Translations under genes and position numbers: made by a program
Assembly (NCBI GenBank): GCA_035507915.1
Contig: DATJNS010000131.1
Location: forward strand, 1 to 21,149
Source: JACQAI01 sp035507915
Lineage (GTDB): Bacteria; Pseudomonadota; Alphaproteobacteria; Elsterales; Elsteraceae
Direction of reading: 5' to 3'
Length of the DNA stretch: 21,149 bases
Part shown: one piece after another, positions 7,791 through 16,046 of the stretch
Position numbering within the stretch: the stretch's first letter is position 1
How the letters are laid out: every line of letters starts with the position of its first letter
The notes under the pieces: generated by a model
Told to the model about the DNA's origin: nothing
Databases searched by the model: none
The model's input: the letters and a program-made list of their open reading frames with translations, nothing else

Positions 7791-10054
7791 TGTCGGAGGT
7801 CGCGGCCTGGACGGGTTCGCGGCGCCTCCTCAAGCGGTTGCGCGACGTGATGGCCGTGGAGGCGTCGGCGCAGATCCGGCTCGACCGGATCGTGCGCCTG
7901 ATCGCGGCCGACATGGTCGCCGAAGTCTGCTCGGCCTACCTGTTGCGCGCCGGCGAGGTGCTCGAGCTGTTCGCCACCGAGGGCCTCAATCCGGACGCCG
8001 TGCACAAGACCCGTCTGCGCATCGGCGAGGGCCTGGTCGGCGACATCGCCGCCCATGCGCGCCCGCTCGCGCTGGCCGACGCCTGGTCGCATCCCAGTTT
8101 CGCCTATCGCCCGGAGACCGGCGAGGACATCTACCAGTCGCTGATGGGCGTACCGATCCAGCGCGGCGGACGCGTGCTGGGCGTTCTCGTCGTGCAGAAC
8201 CGCGCGACCCGCGCTTACACAGAGGAGGAGATCGAGACCCTCGAGACGGTCGCGATGGTGCTGGCCGAGCTGGTCGCCACGGGCGAGCTGGTGGATCCCG
8301 CCGAAGCCCAGGGCACGCAGGTCGAGATCGCGCTGCGACGTCTCGAGGGCGTCCGGCTCAACGGCGGGCTGGCGATCGGCTATGCGGTTCTGCACCAGCC
8401 GCGCGTCACGATCCGCCAGATGATCGCCGAGGATCCCAAGGCGGAGCTCGAGCGCCTGCGATCCGCGGTCGCGATCATGCACACTGCGATCGATCTGATG
8501 CTCGCCGCCGACGATCTCGCGTCGACCGGCGAGCACCGCGACGTGCTCGAGACCTATCGCATGTTCGCGGAGGATCGCGGCTGGCTCAATCGCATCCGCG
8601 AGGCGATCCGCACCGGGCTCACGGCCGAGGCGGCGGTGCAGAAGGTGCAGAACGACATGCGCGCGCGCTTGCGCGAGGTCACCGACCCTTATCTCAAGGA
8701 GCGGCTGCTCGATCTCGAGGACCTGACGAACCGGCTGCTCCTGCACCTGTCCGGAGCGGCCGCCGAGGCGCCGCTGGCGTTGCCCGAGGACGTCGTGCTG
8801 GTCGCACGTTCGATGGGACCGGTCGAGCTGCTCGACTACGATCGCAAGCAGCTCCGCGGGCTCGTGCTCGAGGAAGGCTCGACGACCTCGCACGTCGCGA
8901 TCGTCGCACGCGCGCTCGACATCCCGGTGGTCGGTCGCGTCGCGGGCGTGCTCGACCGCGTCGATCCGAACGATCCGATCGTGGTCGACGGCGACAACGC
9001 GCAGGTTTTCCTCAGGCCGGGCGAGGACATCCTCCAGAGCGTGCGCGAGACCATGCGCGTGCGCGCCGAGCAGAGCGCGCGCTACGAGGCGCTCAAGGGC
9101 CTGCCGCCGATCACGCGCGACGGCGAGGCGGTAACGTTGCTGCTCAATTGCGGCCTGCAGATCGACGTCACCAGCCTCGATGCGACGAATGCCGCAGGGG
9201 TCGGCCTCTATCGTACCGAGATCCCGTTCATGATGCGGGCGACCTACCCCGACGTCGCGACGCAGACCGAGCTCTATCGGCGCATCCTCGACCAGGCCGG
9301 CGACCGTCCGGTCACATTTCGCACGCTCGACATCGGCGGCGACAAGGTGCTGCCCTATTTCAACGGCGGCATCGACGAAAATCCGGCGATGGGGTGGCGC
9401 GCGGTGCGCATCTCGCTCGATCGGCCCGCGATGCTGCGCCATCAGCTGCGTGCGATGATCGCGGCGGCGGCGGGGCGCCGTCTCGTGGTGATGTTTCCGA
9501 TGATTGCCGAGGTCGCGGAGTTCGACCAGGCGCGCGCGATTCTCGACGCCGAGCTGCAGCGCGCCGCACGGACGGGCGACGGTCTGCCGCAGGCCGTGCG
9601 GGTCGGCGCGATGCTCGAAGTGCCGGCGCTGATGTGGCAGACCAAGGCGCTGCTCGAGCGGGTCGATTTCCTGTCGGTCGGCTCCAACGACCTCTTGCAG
9701 TTCCTGTTCGCGGCGGATCGCGGCAGTCCGCAGGTGGCGGAACGCTACGATCCCCTGTCGCCGCCGGTGCTCGGGCTCTTGCGCGACCTGGTCGAGCGCT
9801 GCAAGGCGGCCGAGGTGCCCGTCACCCTGTGCGGCGAGATGGCGAGCCGCCCGCTCGAGGCGATGGCGCTGCTCGGCGTCGGGTTGCGCAGCCTGTCGAT
9901 GCCCCCGGGGGCCGTCGGCTCGGTCAAGATGATGACCCGGAGCCTCGATGTGAAGCGGCTTGCCCGCTTCCTCGACCGTCTGATCGATTCGCCGCATCAC
10001 AGCCTGCGCGAGCTGCTGCGTGGCTTCGCCCGAGATCACGGTGTGGTCGTGTGA
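7790..10054 (+). CDS. ptsP: Phosphoenolpyruvate–protein phosphotransferase PtsP (enzyme I-Ntr)
   Basis: A 754-aa nitrogen-PTS enzyme I. It takes phosphate from phosphoenolpyruvate and passes it to the HPr-like protein NPr, feeding a regulatory rather than sugar-transport cascade in the cytoplasm. Order of domains: an N-terminal GAF domain (about residues 20–165, GEGLVGDIA and MGVPIQRGGRVLGVLVVQN); the helical NPr-binding part; the phosphohistidine domain with GSTTSHVAIVAR, where His368 is the phosphorylated residue; and the C-terminal barrel with GLYRTEIPFM, RTLDIGGDK, FLSVGSNDLLQF and VTLCGEM (Cys681 matches the enzyme I active-site cysteine). Length is normal for PtsP. The ATG overlaps the upstream stop (TGATG). 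The lysC–ptsP neighbourhood is characteristic of alphaproteobacteria, although often without a gene between. Confidence 0.96.
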   Translation: MSEVAAWTGSRRLLKRLRDVMAVEASAQIRLDRIVRLIAADMVAEVCSAYLLRAGEVLELFATEGLNPDAVHKTRLRIGEGLVGDIAAHARPLALADAWSHPSFAYRPETGEDIYQSLMGVPIQRGGRVLGVLVVQNRATRAYTEEEIETLETVAMVLAELVATGELVDPAEAQGTQVEIALRRLEGVRLNGGLAIGYAVLHQPRVTIRQMIAEDPKAELERLRSAVAIMHTAIDLMLAADDLASTGEHRDVLETYRMFAEDRGWLNRIREAIRTGLTAEAAVQKVQNDMRARLREVTDPYLKERLLDLEDLTNRLLLHLSGAAAEAPLALPEDVVLVARSMGPVELLDYDRKQLRGLVLEEGSTTSHVAIVARALDIPVVGRVAGVLDRVDPNDPIVVDGDNAQVFLRPGEDILQSVRETMRVRAEQSARYEALKGLPPITRDGEAVTLLLNCGLQIDVTSLDATNAAGVGLYRTEIPFMMRATYPDVATQTELYRRILDQAGDRPVTFRTLDIGGDKVLPYFNGGIDENPAMGWRAVRISLDRPAMLRHQLRAMIAAAAGRRLVVMFPMIAEVAEFDQARAILDAELQRAARTGDGLPQAVRVGAMLEVPALMWQTKALLERVDFLSVGSNDLLQFLFAADRGSPQVAERYDPLSPPVLGLLRDLVERCKAAEVPVTLCGEMASRPLEAMALLGVGLRSLSMPPGAVGSVKMMTRSLDVKRLARFLDRLIDSPHHSLRELLRGFARDHGVVV

Positions 10055-10063
10055 CGCGGCCGT

Positions 10064-10084
10064 TCGCCGGCTTCTCGACGGCGA
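10064..10084 (+). terminator. Weak hairpin downstream of ptsP
   Basis: TCGCCG pairs with CGGCGA around a 9-nt loop, 10 nt after the ptsP stop, with no following T-run. It may mark the end of the lysC–ptsP transcript, but the stem is short and GC-rich DNA yields such stems by chance. Confidence 0.3.
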
Positions 10085-10110
10085 CGATGGGTCGCTGTTA
10101 AACAGGACAG

Positions 10111-10124
10111 CGAAATTTTAATAT
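10111..10124 (+). promoter_or_regulatory. AT-rich −10-like box before rodZ
   Basis: GAAATTTTAATAT is strikingly AT-rich for this sequence and holds TAATAT at 10119–10124, a fair −10, 26 nt before the rodZ start. The hexamer at −35 spacing (TGTTAA) is poor. With the hairpin behind ptsP it suggests that a new transcript begins here for rodZ–ispG–hemA–prfA–prmC. Confidence 0.3.
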
Positions 10125-10150
10125 CTCTGTGGCTCTGTCGAGTAGTAGCC

Positions 10151-11389
10151 ATGCAGCCCCAAGAGGATCAACCGACCGACGCGCGCGACGAGCCGACACC
10201 ACCCCATGAGACGGTCGGTTCTGCATTGCGAGCGGCACGGCTTCGGCTAGGTCAGGACCTGGCGTCGGTTGCTGCCGTCTTGCGCATCCGGTCGACGTTT
10301 CTACAAGCCATCGAGGACGGGCAGTTCCAGGCCTTGCCGGGCGCGCCCTACGCCGTCGGGTTCGTGCGCACCTATGCCGAGCATCTCGGGCTCGACGGTG
10401 CCGAGATGGTGCGGCGGTTCAAGTCCGAAGCCGCCGGGCTGGAGCGCCGTCCCAGTCTCAGCTTTCCGTCGCCGGCTCCGGAAGGCCGTGTCCCCGGCAC
10501 GGCCGCGCTGCTGATCTCCCTGGTTGTCGCATCGGTGTTGTTCGGCGGCTGGTACCTCTACCAGAGCGGGCGTAGCGCACAGCTCGCCCAGACGGTTCCC
10601 GAGGTGCCGGAACGCCTCGCCAATCCGTCGGGCGCGGTGCCCGGTCCCACTGCCGGCGGGTCGGCGGATGCTTCGCACGACGCTGCGTCGGCCGGCACCG
10701 CCTCCGCGGCGGCGACGCCCGTGACGCCGGCTCCAGGATCGATACCCGCCGCTCCAACGGCGGGCGCTCCTTCCGGGTCGACGGCCGCCCGGCCAGCCGG
10801 CGCGGCGCCCGCTGGCGCCCCGACGGTGACGGCCAACACGTCGCCCGGCGCATCGGCGCCGGATGGCGAGCCCGTGTTGCCGCCCCCACCAGGCGACCCG
10901 ACGCGCACCATGACGGTCGCGGCCCCGCCGCCCGTGGCCGTCGCCCCCGCGACGCCCGCGCCGCCGGCCGAGGTGGAGGATAGCCCACCCCCCGAGCCGA
11001 CCCCGCTGGGCGCAGGCTCTCCCGCCGGCACCGGGACGGCCGAGCCGGCGATTCCGCCGGTGCCCCAGGTCGCCGCGCTGCCCAGCGACGGCAGGGTATT
11101 CGGCGCCCAGAACAGCGATGCGCGGGTCATCATCAAGGCGCGCGGCGAAAGCTGGGTCCAGATCCGCGACGCCAACAACACCCCGCTGCTGACGCGCGTG
11201 CTGCGGGCGGGCGACAGCTACCTCGTCCCCAACAAAGCCGGGCTCGTCATGATGACGGGCAATGCCGGCGTCCTCGATGTGCTCGTCGACGGCACCCCCG
11301 TGCCGCCGCTCGGAGCCGTGGGCGCGGTGCGCCGCAACATCGCCCTCGATGCCGACCGGCTGCGCGCCGGGTCGGCCGGCACGGAATAA
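10151..11389 (+). CDS. rodZ: RodZ-like membrane protein with helix-turn-helix and DUF4115 domains
   Basis: A 412-aa bitopic inner-membrane protein with RodZ architecture; RodZ links MreB filaments to cell-wall synthesis and sets rod shape. A cytoplasmic HTH_25-type domain covers about residues 20–92 (VGSALRAARLRLGQDLASVAAVLRI…FLQAIEDGQF, PYAVGFVRTYAEHLGLD). A transmembrane helix follows at about 117–137. A long proline/alanine/glycine-rich periplasmic linker runs from about 145 to 315. A DUF4115 domain ends the protein (about 322–400, VIIKARGESWVQIRD…LLTRVLRAGDSYLVP). The linker is longer than in E. coli RodZ and low in complexity. The ATG at 10151 has only a weak ribosome site. Placement directly before ispG matches the rodZ–ispG order of E. 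coli, which supports the call. Confidence 0.88.
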   Translation: MQPQEDQPTDARDEPTPPHETVGSALRAARLRLGQDLASVAAVLRIRSTFLQAIEDGQFQALPGAPYAVGFVRTYAEHLGLDGAEMVRRFKSEAAGLERRPSLSFPSPAPEGRVPGTAALLISLVVASVLFGGWYLYQSGRSAQLAQTVPEVPERLANPSGAVPGPTAGGSADASHDAASAGTASAAATPVTPAPGSIPAAPTAGAPSGSTAARPAGAAPAGAPTVTANTSPGASAPDGEPVLPPPPGDPTRTMTVAAPPPVAVAPATPAPPAEVEDSPPPEPTPLGAGSPAGTGTAEPAIPPVPQVAALPSDGRVFGAQNSDARVIIKARGESWVQIRDANNTPLLTRVLRAGDSYLVPNKAGLVMMTGNAGVLDVLVDGTPVPPLGAVGAVRRNIALDADRLRAGSAGTE

Positions 11390-11490
11390 CGCAGAACTGT
11401 AACAAGACCTTGATTCGCCAAGGGGTCCGGCGCACCTTTTGGGCAATCTGCGTGCCCCCGGTGTGCCCCCTGCCTGCCTGAGGATCCCTC

Positions 11491-12609
11491 ATGAGCGTCC
11501 GGCCCTATCGCGACATTCAGCGGCGCAAGAGCCGCAAGATCATGGTCGGCTCGGTGCCGGTCGGCGGCGACGCGCCGATCACGGTCCAGACGATGACGAA
11601 CACGCCGACACCGGATGCCAAGGCGACGATCGACCAGATCCGCCGGTGCGAGGAGGTCGGCGTCGACATCATCAGGGTGTCGTGCCCCGACGCGGACTCG
11701 ACGGCCGCGCTGGCGCAAATCACGCGTGCCGCCAAGGTGCCGGTCGTCGCCGACATCCACTTCCACTACAAGCGTGCGATCGAGGCCGCCAAGGCGGGCG
11801 CGGCGTGCCTGCGCATCAACCCGGGCAACATCGGCTCGGCCGAGCGTGTGCGCGAGGTCGTCAAGGCGGCCAAGGATCACGGCTGCTCGATGCGCATCGG
11901 CGTCAACGCCGGCAGTCTGGAAAAGGATCTGCTCGAGAAGTACGGCGAGCCGTGCCCGGAGGCGATGGTCGAGAGCGCGCTCGATCACGCCAAGATCCTC
12001 GAGGATCACGACTTCCGCGAGTTCAAGATCAGCGTCAAGGCATCGGACGTGTTCCTCGCGGTCGCCGCCTACCAGGGCCTCGCCGAGGCGTGCGACTACC
12101 CGCTGCATGTCGGCATCACGGAAGCCGGCGGCCAGCGCACCGGCACGGTCAAGTCGTCGATCGGGCTCGGCATGCTGTTGTGGTCCGGCATCGGGGACAC
12201 CTTGCGGGTGTCGCTGTCGGCCGACCCCGTCGAGGAGGTCAAGGTCGGCTTCGACATGCTGAAGTCGCTGAACCTGCGCCATCGCGGCATCAACGTGATT
12301 TCGTGCCCGTCCTGCGCGCGTCAGAACTTCGACGTCATCAACACGGTGGCGGTGCTCGAGCAGCGCCTCGCCCACATCACCACGCCGATGACCGTCTCGG
12401 TGATCGGGTGCGTGGTCAACGGGCCGGGCGAGGCGCGCGAGACCGACATCGGCTTCACGGGCGGCGGCAACAACACGCACCAGGTCTATGTCAGCGGCAT
12501 TCCCGATCACCGCATCAAGGACACCGACATCGTCGATCACCTGGTCGAGCTGATCGAGAACAAGGCGCGCGAGATCGAGGCCGCCCGCAACCCGGTGGCG
12601 GCCGAATAG
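11491..12609 (+). CDS. ispG: 4-hydroxy-3-methylbut-2-enyl diphosphate synthase IspG
   Basis: A 372-aa iron–sulfur enzyme of the MEP isoprenoid pathway that converts methylerythritol cyclodiphosphate to hydroxymethylbutenyl diphosphate. The [4Fe-4S] ligands are clear: Cys272, Cys275 (CPSC), Cys307 and Glu314 (CVVNGPGE), with spacing identical to E. coli Cys270, Cys273, Cys305 and Glu312. The N-terminal barrel opens with VGSVPVGGDAPITVQTMTNT; RINPGNIG and GVNAGSLEKDLLEKYG are also diagnostic. This is the short two-domain bacterial form. The ATG at 11491 has a modest TGAGGA ribosome site. The 101-nt gap from rodZ holds only a weak 5-bp hairpin (11408–11423) and no convincing promoter. Confidence 0.98.
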   Translation: MSVRPYRDIQRRKSRKIMVGSVPVGGDAPITVQTMTNTPTPDAKATIDQIRRCEEVGVDIIRVSCPDADSTAALAQITRAAKVPVVADIHFHYKRAIEAAKAGAACLRINPGNIGSAERVREVVKAAKDHGCSMRIGVNAGSLEKDLLEKYGEPCPEAMVESALDHAKILEDHDFREFKISVKASDVFLAVAAYQGLAEACDYPLHVGITEAGGQRTGTVKSSIGLGMLLWSGIGDTLRVSLSADPVEEVKVGFDMLKSLNLRHRGINVISCPSCARQNFDVINTVAVLEQRLAHITTPMTVSVIGCVVNGPGEARETDIGFTGGGNNTHQVYVSGIPDHRIKDTDIVDHLVELIENKAREIEAARNPVAAE

Positions 12610-12635
12610 CCGCTCCAGACCGCGCGCCGCCGCGC

Positions 12636-13928
12636 ATGGACGCGGCCGTGACCGACCACGCGACCCGTCATGGCCTCGGCCGCCTCGCGGTGATCGGCGT
12701 GGATCATCGCACCACGCCGCTCGATATTCGCGAGCAGCTGATCCTGACCGATGCCGATCTGGGAGACCTGCTCGCGTCGTTGGCGTCGGACGGCCTGGCC
12801 GAAGCCGCGCTGATCATGACCTGCGACCGCATCGAGCTGATCGGGCTGGAGCGGCTCGAGGGTGCGGCCGCTGCGGGGTTCGCGCGCCTCGAGCGCGCGG
12901 CGGGGCTGTTGCCCGGCGCCGCGGCGACCGGCGGGTACCGGCATCGCGGCGAGCGCGCTCTCCATCATTTGTTCCGGGTCGCCGCCTCGCTCGACGCCCA
13001 GGTCGTCGGCGAACCGCACGTGCTCGGACAACTCAAGGCGGCGCACCGGCGGGCAAGCGATGCCGGCGCGTGTGGCACCGAGCTCGACGCCGTGTTCGCC
13101 GCCGCGTTTGCGGCCGCCAAGCGCGTGCGCACCGAAACCTCGATCGGAGAGCGCCCGGTGTCGCTCGCCGCGTGCGCGGTGCAGCTGGTGCGCGACCTGC
13201 ACGGTGCCTTGACGCCGCTCGGCGCGTTGCTGGTCGGCGCCGGTGAGGTCGGCGAGTATCTCGCCTCGGCGTTTCACGACGCCGGCGTGACGCGCTTCAC
13301 CGTCGCGACGCGCCACGAGAGCCAGGCGCGCGCCTTGGCGGCGCGCTTTCGGGCGCATCACATCGGGCTCGATGCCGTGGACGATGCGCTGGGCGCCGCC
13401 GACGTGGTGATCACCGCGGTCGGCAGCGGTCGGCTGTTGTTCGGGCCGGGTGTCGTGCGCGCGGCGTTGCGACAGCGACGGCAAAGACCCATGTTTTTTC
13501 TGGATTGCGGGCAGCCCGACGACGTCGATACGGCGGTCGATGCGCTCGATCAGGCGTTCGTGTATAGGATGGCCGATCTCGAAGCGTTGGCGATGTCGGG
13601 CCGTGCCGACCGCCAGGCGGCGCTCGGGCCGGCGCAGGCTCTGGTCGATCAGGCGGTCGTCGAGTTCATGCGTGCGCGCGCCGCGCGCGCCGCGGTGCCG
13701 ACGGTGGTCGCTGTGCGCGAGCATTTCGAGGCGGTCCGCCGGCAGGTGCTGGCAAGCGCGCCCGGCAGCGACGCCGACAGCGCGACCCGGGCGCTGATCA
13801 ACCGGCTGTTGCACGCGCCCTCGGAGGTGCTGCGCGAGGCGGCGGGCGAGGCGGGTGCGGACTATGAGCGGCTGGAGCGCCTGGCGCGCCGGCTGTTCGG
13901 ATTGAAGGACGAGGGAAGCGGTCGTTGA
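12636..13928 (+). CDS. hemA: Glutamyl-tRNA reductase (divergent)
   Basis: A 430-aa enzyme that reduces glutamyl-tRNA to glutamate semialdehyde, the first committed step of the C5 tetrapyrrole pathway. GVDHRTTPLDIREQL matches the family N-terminus. The catalytic cysteine is Cys63 with Arg65 in MTCDRIE, and His103 aligns with the E. coli active-site histidine. GEPHVLGQLKAA, RVRTETSIG, the NADPH-domain LLVGAGEVGEYLA and the C-terminal LINRLLHAP dimerisation segment complete the match. Several usually strict positions differ: STCNR is MTCDR, and the IAVPRDV segment is CGQPDDV. The ATG at 12636 lies 26 nt after ispG without a Shine–Dalgarno; a GTG at 12648 is an alternative. Its stop overlaps the prfA start. 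The hemA–prfA–prmC order is that of E. coli. Most alphaproteobacteria instead use 5-aminolevulinate synthase, which makes this gene notable. Confidence 0.92.
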   Translation: MDAAVTDHATRHGLGRLAVIGVDHRTTPLDIREQLILTDADLGDLLASLASDGLAEAALIMTCDRIELIGLERLEGAAAAGFARLERAAGLLPGAAATGGYRHRGERALHHLFRVAASLDAQVVGEPHVLGQLKAAHRRASDAGACGTELDAVFAAAFAAAKRVRTETSIGERPVSLAACAVQLVRDLHGALTPLGALLVGAGEVGEYLASAFHDAGVTRFTVATRHESQARALAARFRAHHIGLDAVDDALGAADVVITAVGSGRLLFGPGVVRAALRQRRQRPMFFLDCGQPDDVDTAVDALDQAFVYRMADLEALAMSGRADRQAALGPAQALVDQAVVEFMRARAARAAVPTVVAVREHFEAVRRQVLASAPGSDADSATRALINRLLHAPSEVLREAAGEAGADYERLERLARRLFGLKDEGSGR

Positions 13929-15001
13929 ATCTCGAAGAAAAGCTCGATCGACTGATCCAGCGCCACAACGACCTCGGCGCCGCCTTGGCGCGCGAGGGCG
14001 GGATGGCGTCGCACGAGTTCGCCAAGCTGTCGAAGGAATATGCCGAGCTCGCGCCGATGGTGGAGAAGATCGGCGAGCTGCGTCATGCGCGCACCGAGCT
14101 CGCCAACCTGGCGACGATGCTGTCGGACAGCGCCAACGACCGCGAGATGCGCGCCCTGGTCGAGGAGGAGTTCCGCACGGTCAAGGGCAAGCTGCCGGAT
14201 CTGGAACGCGAGGTGCAGATCCTGCTGCTGCCGAAGGACGAGGCCGACGAGCGCAACGCCATCCTCGAGGTGCGCGCCGGCACCGGCGGCGAGGAAGCCG
14301 CGTTGTTCGCGGCCGAGCTGTTCCGCATGTACCAGCGCTACGCCGAAGAGCGGCGCTGGCGCTTCGAGGTGCTCGAGGTCGCGGATACCGGTCTCGGCGG
14401 GGTCAAGGAGGCGAGTGCGACGATCAGCGGGCGCGGCGTGTTTGCGCGCCTGAAATTCGAATCGGGCGTGCATCGGGTCCAGCGTGTGCCGGCGACCGAG
14501 AGCAGCGGACGCATCCACACCTCGGCGGCCACCGTCGCGGTGCTCCCCGAGGCGGAGGACGTCGACATCCACATCGACGAGAAGGATCTGCGCATCGACG
14601 TGTTCCGCTCCAGCGGTCCGGGTGGCCAGTCGGTCAATACGACCGACAGCGCGGTGCGCATCACCCACCTGCCGACGGGCATCGTGGTCCAGCAGCAGGA
14701 CGAGAAATCGCAGCACAAGAACAAGGCGAAGGCGCTCAAGATCCTGCGCGCGCGCCTCTACGACGCCGAGCGCCAGCGCCAGGACAGCGAGCGCGCCGCC
14801 TCGCGCAAGAGCCAGGTCGGCAGCGGCGACCGCTCGGAGCGCATCCGCACCTACAACTTCCCGCAGGGCCGCGTCACCGACCACCGCATCAACCTGACGC
14901 TGTACAAGATCGACAAGGTGCTGGCGGGCGAGGCGCTCGACGAGATCGTCGAAGCGCTGATCCGCGAGGATCAGGCGGCCCGCCTGGCCGACTTGGCGTG
15001 A
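13925..15001 (+). CDS. prfA: Peptide chain release factor 1
   Basis: A 358-aa class I release factor that reads UAA and UAG and releases the finished peptide on the ribosome. The catalytic GGQ is at residues 233–235 inside SSGPGGQSVNTTDSAVRI. The stop-codon-reading tripeptide PAT is at 189–191 in RVQRVPATESSGRIHTS, which marks RF1 rather than RF2. The N-terminal helical domain (about 1–100) and RTYNFPQGRVTDHRI near the C-terminus are standard. The start is TTG at 13925, overlapping the hemA TGA by 4 nt (TTGA). The next in-frame ATG is about 26 codons in and would cut the first helix. A purine-rich GAGGGAAG about 10 nt upstream can serve as ribosome site. The rare start and the overlap suggest expression tied to hemA translation. 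Confidence 0.97.
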   Translation: MNLEEKLDRLIQRHNDLGAALAREGGMASHEFAKLSKEYAELAPMVEKIGELRHARTELANLATMLSDSANDREMRALVEEEFRTVKGKLPDLEREVQILLLPKDEADERNAILEVRAGTGGEEAALFAAELFRMYQRYAEERRWRFEVLEVADTGLGGVKEASATISGRGVFARLKFESGVHRVQRVPATESSGRIHTSAATVAVLPEAEDVDIHIDEKDLRIDVFRSSGPGGQSVNTTDSAVRITHLPTGIVVQQQDEKSQHKNKAKALKILRARLYDAERQRQDSERAASRKSQVGSGDRSERIRTYNFPQGRVTDHRINLTLYKIDKVLAGEALDEIVEALIREDQAARLADLA

Positions 15002-15855
15002 GCGCGCCTGCGGCGGATCTCGATGGCGTGCTGCGCGCGGCGGCGACGCGGCTCAACGCCGTCGGCATCGAGTCGGCACGGCTCGATGCGCGCGTGCTGA
15101 TCGCCCATGCGCTCGGCGTGGCGCCCGAGCACGTGGCGCTGCACGGCCGCCGGACGATCGCCGCCGGCGAGCGCCGCGCGATCGCTCAGCTGATCGAGCG
15201 GCGCGCGCGTCGCGAGCCGGTGTCGCGCATCGTCCGCCGGCGCGAGTTCTGGAGCCTGCCGTTCCGCGTGACGCCGGCGACGCTCGATCCGCGGCCGGAC
15301 AGCGAGACGGTCGTCGCGGCCGCGCTCGACGCGATCGGGGATCGGGGCCGCGCGCTGCATCTGCTCGATCTCGGCACCGGCACCGGCTGTCTCCTGCTCG
15401 CGCTGTTGAGCGAGCTGCGGCAGGCGCGCGGGCTCGGCGTCGACGTCTCGGGCGCCGCCCTCAAGGTGGCGCGCGCCAACGCCGAGGCGCTCGGCCTCAA
15501 GGCGCGCGCCCGCTTCCGGCGCGGCGTCTGGGCCGACGGGCTCCGCGGCCGCTATGATGTCATCGTGAGCAATCCTCCCTATATACCCCGTGGGGAGCTG
15601 GCGGGGCTGCCGCCCGAGGTCGGGTTCGACCCGACGGCGGCGCTCGATGGTGGCGTCGACGGCTTGGCGGCCTACCGTGCCATCGCGGGCGCCCTACCGG
15701 GGCTTCTGGCGCCCGGGGGAGTGGCGGCGCTCGAGATCGGCGCCGGGCAAGCCGGGGACGTGGCGGCGGTCCTGACGGCCGCTGGTCTGGGAATCGGTAA
15801 AATTGTCAGCGATCTGGCAAATAACCAGCGAGTGGTCGTGGCGGTGCCGCGGTGA
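14998..15855 (+). CDS. prmC: Release factor glutamine N5-methyltransferase PrmC
   Basis: A 285-aa SAM-dependent enzyme that methylates the GGQ glutamine of release factors, so it modifies the product of the gene just upstream. The catalytic NPPY motif is at residues 192–195 (SNPPYIPRGEL). SAM motif I is DLGTGTGC (124–131). The N-terminal helical substrate domain contains ARLDARVLIAHALG and REFWSLPFRVTPATLDPRPDSE, the last being a variant of the usual LIPRPETE. The start is GTG at 14998, overlapping the prfA TGA by 4 nt (GTGA), again implying coupled translation. No better start exists nearby. Confidence 0.96.
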   Translation: MSAPAADLDGVLRAAATRLNAVGIESARLDARVLIAHALGVAPEHVALHGRRTIAAGERRAIAQLIERRARREPVSRIVRRREFWSLPFRVTPATLDPRPDSETVVAAALDAIGDRGRALHLLDLGTGTGCLLLALLSELRQARGLGVDVSGAALKVARANAEALGLKARARFRRGVWADGLRGRYDVIVSNPPYIPRGELAGLPPEVGFDPTAALDGGVDGLAAYRAIAGALPGLLAPGGVAALEIGAGQAGDVAAVLTAAGLGIGKIVSDLANNQRVVVAVPR

Positions 15856-15878
15856 GGAGACGAAGGCGAAAAAAGGGG

Positions 15879-15908
15879 TTGTAAGGGAAGCGCCGCTCTG
15901 ACTATTTT
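15879..15908 (+). promoter_or_regulatory. Possible promoter for the DUF4167 gene
   Basis: TTGTAA at 15879–15884 (4 of 6 to TTGACA) and TATTTT at 15903–15908 (4 of 6 to TATAAT) are 18 nt apart, just behind prmC. A start near 15915 would give a leader of about 130 nt before the DUF4167 ATG. Confidence 0.35.
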
Positions 15909-15996
15909 TCGACAGTCGAGATGAGCCATGGGCTCCGGCGCTGCGGGCGCCACAGACTGACCGAACATAGATCACCGCGCCGATTGAGACGCGGGA

Positions 15997-16015
15997 TACC
16001 GGCCGGGAGCCGGTA
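15997..16015 (+). promoter_or_regulatory. Leader hairpin upstream of the DUF4167 gene
   Basis: TACCGGC pairs perfectly with GCCGGTA (7 bp) around loop CGGGA. It ends 31 nt before the DUF4167 start and is not followed by a T-run, so it looks like a leader element rather than a terminator. A second small palindrome, CAACA-A-TGTTG at 16028–16038, covers the approach to the ribosome binding site (GAAGGTG). Confidence 0.4.
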
Positions 16016-16046
16016 AGTTCGTTATCACAACAATGTTGAAGGTGTC

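Noticed and set aside
7358..10039. A minus-strand open frame of 893 codons opposite ptsP
   Set aside because: ptsP on the plus strand has complete domains and catalytic residues; the opposite frame is low-information Arg/His/Asp-rich sequence.
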